From: Blakeslea trispora
Taxonomy: Eukaryota; Mucoromycota; Mucoromycetes; Mucorales; Choanephoraceae
NCBI GenBank assembly: GCA_025331445.1
Contig: JAIWNE010000220.1
Location: forward strand, 1-28,910
Reading direction: 5' to 3'
DNA: 28,910 nucleotides
Each line of letters opens with the position of its first letter. Positions within the stretch are counted from its first letter, which is position 1. Under the pieces are notes generated by a model. It made no database searches and was not told where the DNA came from. It saw nothing but the letters and a program-made list of their open reading frames with translations. Shown piece after piece: positions 1 through 10,876 of the stretch. Both the position numbers and the translations under genes were made by a program.

Positions 1-274
1 TTTCTGCTTATTTAAAGCGAATTGTTTAACTCATTAGAAAGGTAAATTACTTGAAAGACTTAAACAAAAAAAAAGACATCTGCGTATGCATAACATATGT
101 GCTTTGTAGAATTTCAGCTTTATAAGCTAATTGAAACTTATGGCATGAAGAGGGATCGACCCGAACATCAGTCATAATTGATCTCATTTTCTACACCGTC
201 TTTTTTTTTTGTTTAAGTCTTTCAAGTAATTTACCTTTCTAATGAGTTAAACAATTCGCTTTAAATAAGCAGAA
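1..274. mobile_element. Foldback/MITE-like element with ~76-bp terminal inverted repeats
   Basis: Positions 1-75 are the reverse complement of 199-274; the only difference I see is the length of an A/T run (9 versus 10). The arms enclose about 120 bp with no coding potential. This is the structure of a MITE or foldback element. The left tip may lie outside the window, so the target duplication cannot be read. The right tip meets the start of the large direct duplication at about 273, and the other copy of that duplication (21713) lacks this element. Confidence 0.75.
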
Positions 275-1077
275 AGAATTTAGGATCTTGTACCTTGGTT
301 TTCAATGTCGCTATTAATATGCTTTTACTTGAAATGAATGCCGACTTATTTTGCTGCAACAACTTGCTGATGTGAATATTCCTGTACGGCTTGGGCAAGT
401 CAAGCGCAACTGATTAAGTTTGATCTGCTTTTTTTTTAAGGGAACAAGTGTATCATCTTTGCTTTGTAATGTGTATCTTTAACAAATAGATGCCAATTAC
501 ATTATAACGCTAGCATACTACCCCTATCAGTGCTAACATTAAATTGTTGACATCTAATCCTTTGCTAGTTCTCATTCTTTATTCTATCAGCATGTTCCTT
601 CCGCTTTTTTCATCAATATCAAAAGAAGAGAGTCTGTTAGCTATTTGAAATGCGATGTCTATGAGGACTGGTTTTATGATGACTGTTTGTTGACATGAAT
701 AAAGAAAAGCTTTCTAAAAAATCTCATTATTTCAAATCAGTGGAATATCTTTCTAACTACAGACTATTTGTACAAAAAGAGTTGAATTGTTTTATAAGCG
801 GATTACCTAAACTAAGAGTAGTTGGATGATTTACTCTGCTCATAGCAGTAGTTGTTGCTACTGATGTCTGACAGGATTGGAAGCAGCAAAAGAGATGGAG
901 TCGATGAATTTCAAAACCCACTCTGGACTTATTGTTTAATTCTTAGGATGAAAGGCATTACATGACACCCAAAATGGAAATCTGCTTTGGTGCATTGATT
1001 TGTTTGAGGAGCTTTAGATTTACAAGGAAGATGAATGTATAATCAACTAATTCGCTCGAATTGAATAAGCCTTAGAA

Positions 1078-1271
1078 CAGTGATACCCCCGATTTAAGCA
1101 TTGTGCTTATATCGAAAATAGGGATATTTGGCTAGCAAGCTTTATTTTTCTCTAAAATCCTACGCTTATATTAAACTTTTGTAGCTTTTAGTATGTTTAA
1201 ATTGGTATACCACTGTAAGCATGATGCATAAAGCTTACAAAATTTTATGCTCAAATCAGGGTATCACTGTA
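1078..1271. mobile_element. Tc1/mariner-type MITE (copy in duplication unit 1)
   Basis: The left end CAGTGATACCCCCGATTTAA is mirrored by an inverted, slightly diverged end at about 1247-1270 (CAAATCAGGGTATCACTG on the plus strand). The right tip is followed by TA, as for Tc1/mariner insertions; the left flank reads AA, probably a mutated TA. A further inverted tip-like sequence (GGTATACCACTGTAAGC) lies inside at about 1205-1221, so the element may be composite. It has no coding capacity. Confidence 0.55.
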
Positions 1272-2130
1272 ATATAACTTTTAGGACTAAAGAGCAAGTG
1301 GTTCAATAGTTCTAATAGATACTACTTATCTAATCAATCGCCTGTGTTATTTGGATTCTTTGAATCCTCGTTCATTAATTGAAGCCAAATAAGCCTTTCC
1401 TGGTATCTAAAAACTATGGATTATTCCTGAACAAAATCAGTTCTTGAGCAATAAATAACAATATTGTATGTCCTTTATACACCTTACTACGATACAACGT
1501 AGTTAATTATATTCAAACAAGACAATCAGACTCTTCTGCTCTCATAATAAAATAGCTGATTATGCATTAAATCTCTGAACTAAAAGTTACTTGTGTTCTT
1601 GTTAATAACGGCCATTAATTCAGTAAATTCGATCACCAGACAACTTTGGGCAGACGGTTATAAAGTGTACCAGATAAACTATAATAGTAGAGTAGGAATA
1701 CGGACCAAAACGTCGATAAAAAGATATGGAATATAGATAAAATATAAGATATAGTCAAATGGATAGAAAATATAAAAAAAGAAAAATGACGAAATAAAGG
1801 ACGCACTTGGAAAGTGGTTTTTCTATGTCTTGATGATTGTAACATATTACAGATCACAACACCAGAATGCATAAAATCCAAATGAGTTGTCAGAACAGAG
1901 CTTCTCAAAACTGTGTACTCTCTTGTGATTTCTTTAATAAGAGTAAGGTAATGGCTTTATTTATGCTAATGATATTTGTAATAATGTGTGATAGGTACAA
2001 TATAGTTACTTTTTTGTAGTTCTGCTGTATATAGGTTATTTTTGATTTAAAAGAAGATGACAAAAGTACAAGTCAATGCAACCAAGTTACAGTACAAAAA
2101 AAAAGGAAGTCAGTATTTAAAAAAAATTTA

Positions 2131-3539
2131 TTATGTGCTACTTCTTTTACGTTTCACACTTCGTAGCTTCGGTGTGAAAATGGCACTGAACCCATCTCTG
2201 TTTTTCTGGATAGGTCCAAAACGAATGGTATTGGCCTTGACCTGTCTCCCAAGTCCCACGAGATATGTCTATGTCAAAGATTATTACAGCTGTCACAAAT
2301 AAATAAAAGCAAGAAGAGGTACTAACCTTCCACTGACATAGTCTGACCATGCTTTCAACAAACACTCCATCGAAAAGCATTCGGTCGGTGGGGACCTCTA
2401 CATTACCCAAAGGGTAAGCAACAAATACGTTGCCGGCGCCTTCTTCTACTGCCGACAATGTTCCCCTGCATCCTAAAGAATAAATGTTGTAAGCACCAAG
2501 AAACTGATAAAGTAAATTACTAGTACGTACCACCCCACGTCACAGCAATTATTCTTTCATTGACGTTGATTGTCTTGAGGTCCTCGAGCAACGAAACATT
2601 GAGACGGCAGCACTTGCCTTGCTGCTCTGACAGCTTACGTCTATCCATGTCTTTCTTGAACTCACACAAAGCAATTTCGGTGCCGTTAGCCGAGGTGAAC
2701 TTCATATCAATTTTGCGGCCACTGACATTGCTTGCAACTGACATATTGGAAGAGCAATAGGAAGAAGAACTACCACCAGAAAACTGCGACTCATTATAGC
2801 TTCGGTTGGCCTTGGTACACTCGGCAGTGGTCTCACCACTAAGAATATGTTAGTGTCTCCTAAATGAAAGTAATGAAGAAAATGTAGATAAAAGGCTTAC
2901 ATCTTGATTTTGATGTCACTGTCATTGAAGAAAATACTGAGCAAGCTGCTCACTCTGCTCACAACTTCTGCTTCAGATGGCTCAACATCATTCTCCCAGT
3001 TCTCAACGTTGTGCAGCCTATGCCATTTGAATTAGAGTTAGTTGACTTCTGCTTTGTCTCTCCAGTCAGCAATTTACTTACAAGTAGCTGGCAGCCTCCA
3101 ACATCTGATACTTGAGGCTCTTTCTTTGGCCTTTGTCCAGCAGACTGAGCTGCTCCTTCAATACAAACTTTAACGCATTGTCCAAGCCTTTCTTTGCTTC
3201 CTATTTGTATGGTTTAGCAAGATATTGTATTTTAGTCACTGGTTCGACTATGCTTACTTTGACAACTGCACCAAAGACGTCTTCAACTATCTTCTTCATT
3301 TCTTCTTCTACTTCCATCTCCTTCTGCTTCTCCTCCCATAGACTCCATAGTTGTTCGCTCTTTATGTACTTCTTGTACAAAGCTATATGCTCATCATCAA
3401 AAAAGCTAATAGTATGGCTCAAAGCCAACCTATTGATTTGTTAATATCTTTTCTCAGAAGGATTGTTATTGACCTACTTGAGGACAATCTTCTCACTATG
3501 GTTAAGACTATCAAATTGGTTGAGGAGGTCGACAGACAT
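2131..3539 (-). CDS. Seven-exon gene, 353-aa protein with PD-(D/E)XK-like signature, copy 1
   Basis: I assembled this by splicing: exons 3539-3478, 3429-3258, 3200-3082, 3017-2901, 2838-2531, 2472-2327 and 2268-2131. All six introns are GT-AG and 48-64 bp long, and the joined frame (1062 nt) is open to a TAA stop. The start is the first ATG after an in-frame TGA upstream. The protein has a charged helical region at about residues 53-75 (WSLWEEKQKEMEVEEEMKK), a serine-rich linker at about 177-190, then GRKID (D201) followed by CEFKK (E216, K218). That D-x14-E-x-K spacing is typical of PD-(D/E)XK nuclease folds. The C-terminus is basic (KRKRSST). I recall related intron-containing proteins as an expanded Mucorales family of unknown function, but cannot confirm this here. 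The nuclease role is inference. The gene lies wholly inside the duplicated unit. Confidence 0.85.
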
Positions 3540-3765
3540 CTTGTCGAGTTGTGTGGTTGGGTTTGTTGATCAAAGGTCACGAAGTTCTTCAAACAAAGAC
3601 TAGGTCTGTTCTTTCATAGCATCAACATCCTTGTTTTCTTCCTATGGTATTGCGTATCAGATTTTATCAAAATTACAAATAAACATAACATACTTGCCAA
3701 TGCGAACTACATGACAACGATTGCTGCGTGTTGTTCTTTGGTGATTTTCTATATAGCGTGTTGTG

Positions 3766-4047
3766 TCATTTACGTGCGCATTCAACTTTTATCATTTTTC
3801 TTGCCTTATTTAATTTAAAAGCAAACTCTAGAGTAGGCAAATAATTGCCTGTGTTGATTTCATCAAATACAGTGCTTTGGTTTTTAAAATCACCATATAA
3901 AAATTTTCGCATATTTTCTACAGTTTGAAAGTCATGATCCAGGAACAAATGCAAATTGGACCAAATAAATTTCTCGATTGAAGGTGAACAAGAATTATCA
4001 TGGCAGCTAGCAATATATTGTTTAATTTTAAGAGTAAGAGGATTCAT
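3766..4047 (-). CDS. Hypothetical 93-aa ORF crossing the duplication edge, probable gene remnant
   Basis: The minus-strand frame from ATG 4047 to the stop at 3766 encodes 93 residues of ordinary composition (for example IEKFIWSNLHLFLDHDF). I do not recognise it. The frame stays open upstream through the (GAAA)n tract, but that part is only a low-complexity SFFL repeat. The last ~25 codons lie inside the duplicated segment. In the second copy the equivalent stretch has an extra T and shifts frame, and the rest is absent. It may be the last exon of a host or mobile gene cut by the duplication event; evidence for expression is lacking. Confidence 0.35.
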   Translation of the reverse strand: MNPLTLKIKQYIASCHDNSCSPSIEKFIWSNLHLFLDHDFQTVENMRKFLYGDFKNQSTVFDEINTGNYLPTLEFAFKLNKARKMIKVECARK

Positions 4048-4063
4048 TTTAATATGTAGGGAT

Positions 4064-4183
<120 letters not shown>

Positions 4184-5544
4184 GCACTATATAACGTGCC
4201 TAAAGTCTTAAAACGCCAAAAACGAAAAAATCGGTCAAAATCTTCCCAATTTTTTTTTGGTCGATTCTTGGTACACGGACTAAGAACTTCCAAAGCAAAA
4301 AGAATGATGTTTCATTTTGGGCAATGTGAAGGAAAGTATAGACTTCCACATAAATATACGGAGGCCTTGTCCAGTTGCGAATTGTCAGAACGAGCATCAC
4401 ACCAGCACCTTTGTATGTGAATACCTCCTGCTATCATCGCCTTCTTTGTATGATCTTTTGCTTTCCTTTTTTTGTCTCTCCCGTCTAAATCAGGCCATGC
4501 AATACATTCATGCTTACTTGTATAATCATCATATGTTTGATGTTTGTGCTACACAGATAGCTGCTAAAATTTGCCAACTTTGTTTTTTATTGACGTTTCA
4601 AGCACTCTGTATGCTGTAAATAATGAAGAGAAATGTAGACCTAAAGACAAAAACAGCGAAAGAGAGAGAGAAAGAGGACGAAAATAATTTCATTTTTATT
4701 AACTACACAACCTGTTAGGTAATATTTAGAGCAGTTCAATAGAGACTGAATAAGATGCATCAACCCAAGCACAATACCTTTTGTATTTCGGCCTTAGCTT
4801 TCTTTTTTTAGTAACTGATATTTTTGAACAAGATCAAACAAAGTGTGAGAGATCAAAAAAATGAAGCTGTTGCGTAGCAAGCGTATTGTTGGATATTCAA
4901 TTAATTACTCTTATCTATTACTATCTTTTGAATGTTTTCCATCTCTCGATTGCTTCGTTTAAATCTACTCGGTACATCTCTTCTTTTTAGGTGTTTAAGA
5001 AAAAATAGTCTAGCTACATTAAAAGTAATGCTAAGATGATGAACCAACTGCTGTTGTCATTGAAGCTTAAGGAATTGGTTGACTACAGATCTATATAGGT
5101 TTGCCACTTTACTTTTTATGCTTCAAGTATAGTTTTTTCTAAAGAATGAAATAAAATAAATGCAGATCCCTTTTTCATGCTAGAAATAAAATTTAGTGAT
5201 AATAAATAAGCTTCCATTTTTAACATTACCAAATAGTCTTCTTCACATGCAAAAAGAACAAAAGATTTTTTAGCCTTAATTTTATTTGTATCATGACGAT
5301 TGAATTACTTTCTTGAACTCAGGATTTACTTGTCTCATTTATCTTCATCAATAGGGTATATGATGAAGATGAATGAGTTATCGACTGAATCAAAGCTCGT
5401 CTTTTGTTGACTCATAAGGCCTGATTTCAAGTCGAATGAGTAGTAGCTCTAATGCAAATAGTGAGTGGTAGCACAAGTTTATGCGTTTCATTCAACAATT
5501 GTTTTTTTGTTCACCTTCATTCACCAGTTGATTTAGAGCTGACG
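4184..5544. other. AT-rich region without recognisable genes
   Basis: No ORF here resembles a known protein, and the 100-aa plus-strand frame at 4317-4619 has no recognisable motifs. The only structure I noted is a short perfect inverted repeat, ATCTTCATCA at 5341-5350 with its complement at 5361-5370 (10-bp arms, 10-bp loop). Confidence 0.6.
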
Positions 5545-5838
5545 AGCATGTTACAAACCGCACCTCCATTGCGGTAATAAAATTAGCACCTCCGCTGCGC
5601 TTCGTTCAATTTTCTTAACCTTCACTATGGTTCGGTACGCTGCGCTTTGTAATTTGCTTGTGCTGCCGCAGGCCAACCAATTCGATGAAAAGATCAAAGT
5701 GGGGCCCCATCCATATTTTTTTAAACCTTCGTTATGGTATAAAATAGCCACTTCGCTACGCTTCGTGTATTTTAAACCGTCGCTTTGGTGAAAAAAAAAA
5801 CATGTGTCCCGGGGCAGTGGAAACGAATTAAGCTAATT
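5545..5838. repeat. Dispersed repeat, copy A (~290 bp)
   Basis: This matches 14887-15185 in the same orientation over its whole length, with scattered substitutions and small indels. It contains internal variants of a unit built from TATGGTATAAAATA and a CGCTGCGCTTCG-like core, and near its right end the palindrome TGTCCCGGGGCA-like block. A minus-strand frame (5551-5751) is open but is explained by the repeat itself. It lies about 150 bp beyond the 3' end of the Helitron coding remnant, so it might be part of the Helitron 3' terminus, though no clear CTRR end was found. Confidence 0.85.
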
Positions 5839-5989
5839 AGATGATTTTGAAAAAAGCCTAATAATATGAGTTAGATTGTACTTTTTCCATAGAGGTATAA
5901 ATTTTGTTTTTATGGTAAGATGAGTTTATTGTTCTAAATAGCAAAAGTAGATTGAGATAATATATGTAAGGTAATTAATAAGATTGTTT

Positions 5990-8900
5990 TTAAGATTCCA
6001 TGTTGATATCAGGGCTGTAATTTTTAATAACTTCTGTATAAACAACATTGCGTGTGTATGTTTCATCTGATGATTGTATGGAGTGTGGAAGCTTTGTGTT
6101 GCAGTTGCTGTCCACCATTATCTTAATTGATTCAGGGGTTTTGACTCTGGATAAGGCTACATATAATTGGCCATGACCAAAAACATGGTTTGGTAGATAC
6201 AATCCAAGGCTATCTAAAGTTTGCCCTTGAGCTTTGTTAATAGTCATTCCAAAAGCAAGTCGCACAGGAAACTGACATCTTTCAAAAGGCATAAGAACAG
6301 AGGGATCATTGTCTGTATGTATTTTGACTCTTGGAATATAAACAACGGTTCCAGCATGAGATCCTGTTGCAATGCAAGCTTCTATGACATTTGCGAGCAG
6401 ACACTTAGCAATTAAGCGGGTGCCATTGCAAACACATGACAGGAACGCCTATTTTCAATGTCAATGCATGTGGTGGCAAGGAACCTGTTTCAATGGAATT
6501 TAGAAGCTCAGTTGGTGCAAGCTGTTGATTATCCATGTTTTTTGGTTTTTCAGCACTGTAGTAGGTTTTTGATTTACCTGGGAGAACTCTAAGCAGCAGC
6601 TCATATATGCTGGCTACATCTTTGTTCTTAGTAGTCAAGATAGCTGAAGACATCATGGAACTGTGATCGATGGTCTGAGGACTTGAATACAGCCCAAGAT
6701 AAACACCCCTCAAGAGATTGATCAAGTTGCTACCAGGAACAACCATAGCTTTTGGAAGCTTAATCAGATCGGTCTTAGTGGGGCGCTGGTAGATGTTGAT
6801 TGAAAGAGTTTCAACCTTATCATCCCCTATATCAAGAAGATAGTCTGCAAATGCTTGTAATTGAAGAGCAAAATTGGGATTACCACGGTTGAGAGCTTGT
6901 TTGACTCGCAAGTTTACACGAAGTTTGAGCACTTTGATATATTGCCAGAGGAAAGACATGTCTAAACATGACGATACAATATCAGCTTTACTACCTTTTG
7001 GAATTATAGACAGAATTTGTCTAAAGTCACCACCAAACACAAATAGACAGCCACCAAAAGGAATATCGGCAAAAATGGGGGTTTCGGCTTTAAGGATATC
7101 CCGAAATGTTTTATCTACTGCTTCATTAACTTCTCTGCTTATCATAGAAGCCTCGTCCCATATCAACAGCTTTGTCATTCTTAAAAGCAAAGCAGTGTTA
7201 CTGTTGGGCTTGATGCCACACATTGAAGATCCAACAATTTTCAAGGACATCTTGAATGTCGAGTGAGCAGTTCTTCCACCTTCCATCAATAGTGAAGCTG
7301 AGCCACTTGAAGCTACAGCCAGAGCGATATTGCCTTCTCTTCTAACTTTATGCAACAAAGCATTAAATAAGAAGGTTTTGCCTGTCCCACCAGGACCATC
7401 AACAAAAAACATCTTTCCATCCGAAGAAGGCAAATCTACGTTTTGATAGGCAGTAATAATGGCCCGGTATGCCAAAAGCTGATTTTCGTTGAACTGCGAT
7501 TCATTGACATCATCTGGCTTGGCTTGCGCAATCATGATCAAACGTTGTTGCTCTCTTATAATAATAGGAACATTTGCATCGTGTGTATTTCCTGATTTAA
7601 TGCTAATGTCAGGGATGTTAAATCCGTAATAAGTACGGAGATCAATGTCGTATTGGCCATGTAGAGTCTCATCCAAATCAAGAAGACAATAGTCGTATGA
7701 AATGCTTTCAATATCTGTGGTTATTGGATCAATCAGTTCGTCGTTTTGTTACTCATGCATGTAATCGTTTGACATGTCCTATTTGAACTTGGAGTACAAT
7801 TCAAAAGGATTCGTAGGAAAGCAAAAAGGAAGAATAGTACAAAACAAATTGCGGAGCGATTTTGCTGACTGAAATACAGATGCTTCTGCTGCTTGCTGAA
7901 AGGTAGGGTAGACTGTACCGTCTACTGTTCTCATATCAGCAAAGCACTGAGCTCCAGGAATATGATATAGAAGTATTCGAAGGTAGTACTTTTCAGCTTG
8001 TTTTGGAGAAACAGTATAGACGCGACCAATGGTGTTACCTCTTTTTCTTGGTGTCCAGTGCTTGTTCCTGTCATTGTGCCATACATAATGTTCTGGAAAG
8101 TTAGGGTACAATATATTCCTGGCAGCGGGATCAGACCTATTAGTTTTCATCCAAGCGGTCAGAGTAGTATCTTAAATAGCGGCTCTTTGTATCACTGAGC
8201 TAAGATTGTCTTCTTCGCTGTAATATACTGCTTGCTCGTTCTCCAAATGAACTTGTAGACGTTGATGCGCAGGATATTCTCTATGCAAATGATAGTGAAA
8301 TAACCGCCAGCATGCTTCTGGGGCAGAGACGTATCGAGCATCAAGATAGAGCTTGATTTCATTCCTTTCTTCTATGGTAACAGCAGCTCGGTCATGATCC
8401 TTGTATACGTACTTGAAGACATACTTAATAGCATCAATTGATGCACATGATTCAACGTTTATATGTGCGTTGTATTTTGTGCAAAGGTACGAATTGTGGG
8501 GTGCAATCCACTTGTTATCAATGCTTAGTCTTTGATTCCCACTTATTGTTTTCAAATCAACAACTCCATTGTTACGTCTCATATACTCAGGATAGCCTCC
8601 TGAAGCGTTGATATTCGTCTCAGAAGAAAAGCTTTTAGGAAACTGCTTTTTACATTAACCATCTTTCATACATTGCGAATTGGGATTAAGTGCACCGCAA
8701 GGGCCATGGATCATGTTTTTAGTGACAGTTTCGTAGGCAAGCGGATGCAAGTTAGGATCTGGAATTTCTGCTGAGATCATTGCATCAAATTCTTCAGCAG
8801 TTGCTGGCTTATCATCAGGGTGTAGTATGAAAAGCATGTGTGCATGCGGTAAACCACGCTTTTGAAACTCTATTGTATACACAATGCCAACAATTCTTCC

Positions 8901-10654
8901 AAATACCAACCCCTTTGTTATCTCCTTAATGATGCGGTTCAGCTTCATGTTGAAGACTCGAGCGCATAGATCAGGTCGGTCAGATGCTTTTTGTCCATGT
9001 TGAAGCTCACGTTGAATTTCGGGCCAAGCAGGATTACACGTTACAGTGATAAATAGGTCAGGCTTGCCAAAACGCCGAACTATACTCATAGCATCTTGAT
9101 AGTTTTGATGCATGTGTCTAGGCCCACCGACAAAAGAAGAAGGCAAGATGATTTTTTGCCCTATTTGTTCTAAGGAAGTTGCCCCGTCATTACTGTTCAA
9201 AGCATCTTCTAAACCTTGGTACAATTCAGATCTTAATTGTTCTTGATGATGGCGGATAAATGATAATCGACCTTGTTCCATTTTTGCATACATATCGACA
9301 ACATACTGATGGAATAGTTTACCAAAAAGATGAAGAAGATTTCCAGTGTTAGGTCTGACCATTAGGCGAGAACTATAATACGCCATAGCTGATACTTTAT
9401 TGTGTGGAGCATTGAGACTCTTAGTTTCAATATTCCAGGCAGCCATACCGTCAGGATGTAACAGAACGTAGTGAAGAGGATCATAAAACTGATTGGTTTC
9501 ATTTATTCTGGTGAGAAAGCCATCGCCTTTCAACTGAACAACCACATCTCGATTTGAAGTAGCCATGTTATTAGAAGATCCTTCACCACCAACTATAATC
9601 ACTCCTATTTCGGAATCCCCAGTTGGTCTGTTGTACCGTCTTCTATCAGGTAAGCCCTCAGCACGAAAGATCATCTTAACCTCATTCAATTCATTAATGC
9701 CATTGTTACTGACACTTGAAGGGACACCATTATCATGTTGTTCTTCAGCAATTTGGATCATATTCTTATACAACTCAACAAACGGATTCATTGAATGCAT
9801 CATCTCTTGAAGTTGTTCAAGTGTATCCAGATTCATATCAGGAAAGCTGGATGCTCGATTTTGAAGCTCATTAGCTGAGTCATGAATATATATTTGAGCA
9901 AATTTAGGAGTTGCTCCTTTCTCAGGAAGGGCAGGTCCAATCAGATGATAAGGACTACCTTGTATAAGAAATGTATAGCTTCCAGATCTCATGTTTGCAA
10001 GGCTCAAATCAAGCTTTACGCCCAATGAAGCATACCTAAGAGAACTGTTGTAAGATCTAATATTGCTTCTAAATTCAATCGATCTTTGATCACGACCTGT
10101 CAACAAAGAAACCAAAACAGGTGGTGTTGCACTCAAAGGCTCAATGATAGCAGATCCACTACAACAGCACTAATGAAAGTTGGGATGGATTTTGCTCGAG
10201 TTTGAAGTACGCTCCTCAATCCACATTAAGGCATTACATTCAACACAAACAACATCCATCATACCTAAGTCGTCTCTTTCAGTAGGAACTTTGGATATAT
10301 CTCTGGCAGCCATTAGTGAGTTGTTTTGATAAAAAGGACAACTCCGGTTGGTTCGCGACGATGAGTGGAACTTCCGCAAGAGTTGCATGCGTATTGGTTC
10401 GCACCATCTTGGTTTTCTCGGGTGCCAGTTTCATTGGGAAGAGATGTAGCATCGGTACTATTGGATGGAGTCTGGGTGCTATCTTGATTCAAACTTGAAA
10501 CTGCAGGATTATTTGAGCAAGCATGATGCGTGTTGAATCAATGGCCTTCTTGTCCACAGCTTGAGCAATTACGTTGCAAATTAGCATCACAGTCGTGATG
10601 AGTACGGCGCACATGGCCAGGTTTGTTATGATGAGGACAAATTCTTTCAATCAT
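5990..10654 (-). pseudogene. Decayed Helitron Rep/helicase (rolling-circle transposon)
   Basis: Read on the minus strand from ATG 10654, the frame encodes cysteine/histidine zinc-finger-like motifs (CPHHNKPGHVRRTHHDC), a Helitron-like N-terminal domain (IYIHDSANELQNR), the HUH nuclease motifs (DLFITVTCNP; RGLPHAHML near 8832-8858), the two-tyrosine motif YVFKYVYK (about 8404-8427), and a Pif1-family helicase with Walker A GPGGTGKT (7374-7397), Walker B LLIWDEAS, GGDFRQ and the terminal INKAQGQTLD and VALSRV motifs. The family nicks and copies DNA by rolling-circle replication. It is broken by stops at 10538-10540 (TGA), 10170-10172 (TAG), 8655-8657 (TAA, where the family normally has a basic residue in MKDGxC), 8172-8174 (TAA), 7779-7781 (TAG) and 7749-7751 (TAA); by a frameshift near 10345; and by a small deletion with frameshift near 6425, between PVM and CNGTRL. 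The catalytic motifs themselves survive. Exact 5' TC and 3' CTRR ends were not identified. Confidence 0.95.
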
Positions 10655-10737
10655 TTTAGTTTGTTTTAAGTGAATGTAAAGAAAAAAGAAAAATATTAAA
10701 TTGAAAAGCCGCAAATTTATTGTCTGCCCTCGCGTGA

Positions 10738-10779
10738 GGAGGGCAGATAAAACCCGTATACTCATTCCCGTATACCCGG
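10738..10779 (+). repeat. Left terminal inverted repeat
   Basis: It begins GGAGGGCAGATAAAACCCGT and continues GTATACTCATTCCCGTATAC. The matching right end lies at 14279-14302 plus 14632-14650. Just outside the left tip is CTGCCCTC, an inverted copy of the tip, separated from it by a few bases (about 10724-10748). Confidence 0.85.
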
Positions 10780-10876
10780 AGTTTGAATTAGAAATAATAA
10801 GCCACTCAGTTACAAATTACATTTTACACTTTCTGAACCTCTTTACCCTATTTACATTTACTATTGATACATCAAT

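Larger units (their letters stand above)
273..3842. repeat. 3.57-kb direct segmental duplication, copy 1
   Basis: This segment matches 21713-25283 in the same orientation at an offset of 21440 bp. By eye I found only about seven differences: three substitutions near 2682-2697, one near 3358, and one single-base indel plus two substitutions in the last 60 bp. The match stops abruptly after GTAGGCAAAT. The unit carries the seven-exon gene at 2131-3539, a small Tc1-like MITE at 1078-1271, and about 1.7 kb of otherwise featureless AT-rich DNA (275-2130). I see no terminal inverted repeats or target duplications at its ends. Confidence 0.95.

Noticed and set aside
120..200. tRNA-like or snoRNA-like patches in the loop of the first foldback element (GGGATCGACCCG, CTGATG on the minus strand)
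   Set aside because: No complete cloverleaf or paired C/D boxes with a terminal stem can be drawn.
1633..1908. 91-aa minus-strand ORF duplicated at 23073-23348
   Set aside because: It has AT-rich, Phe/Leu/Ser-heavy composition, no motif, and is duplicated only because the whole segment is.
5551..5751. 66-aa minus-strand ORF in dispersed repeat A
   Set aside because: It lies wholly inside repetitive sequence with internal subrepeats and shows no recognisable motif; copy B has small indels there.
6405..10388. In-frame TAA/TAG codons in the Helitron as evidence of a recoded genetic code
   Set aside because: The LINE, the USP-type transposase and the spliced gene have no internal TAA or TAG and end with TAA; the Helitron also has a TGA, a frameshift and a deletion, so decay is simpler.
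6405..10388. Helitron stops as repeat-induced point mutation (C to T)
   Set aside because: At least the stop at 8655-8657 replaces a basic codon position (AAA/AAG to TAA is a transversion), and neighbouring repeats show no C-to-T pattern.
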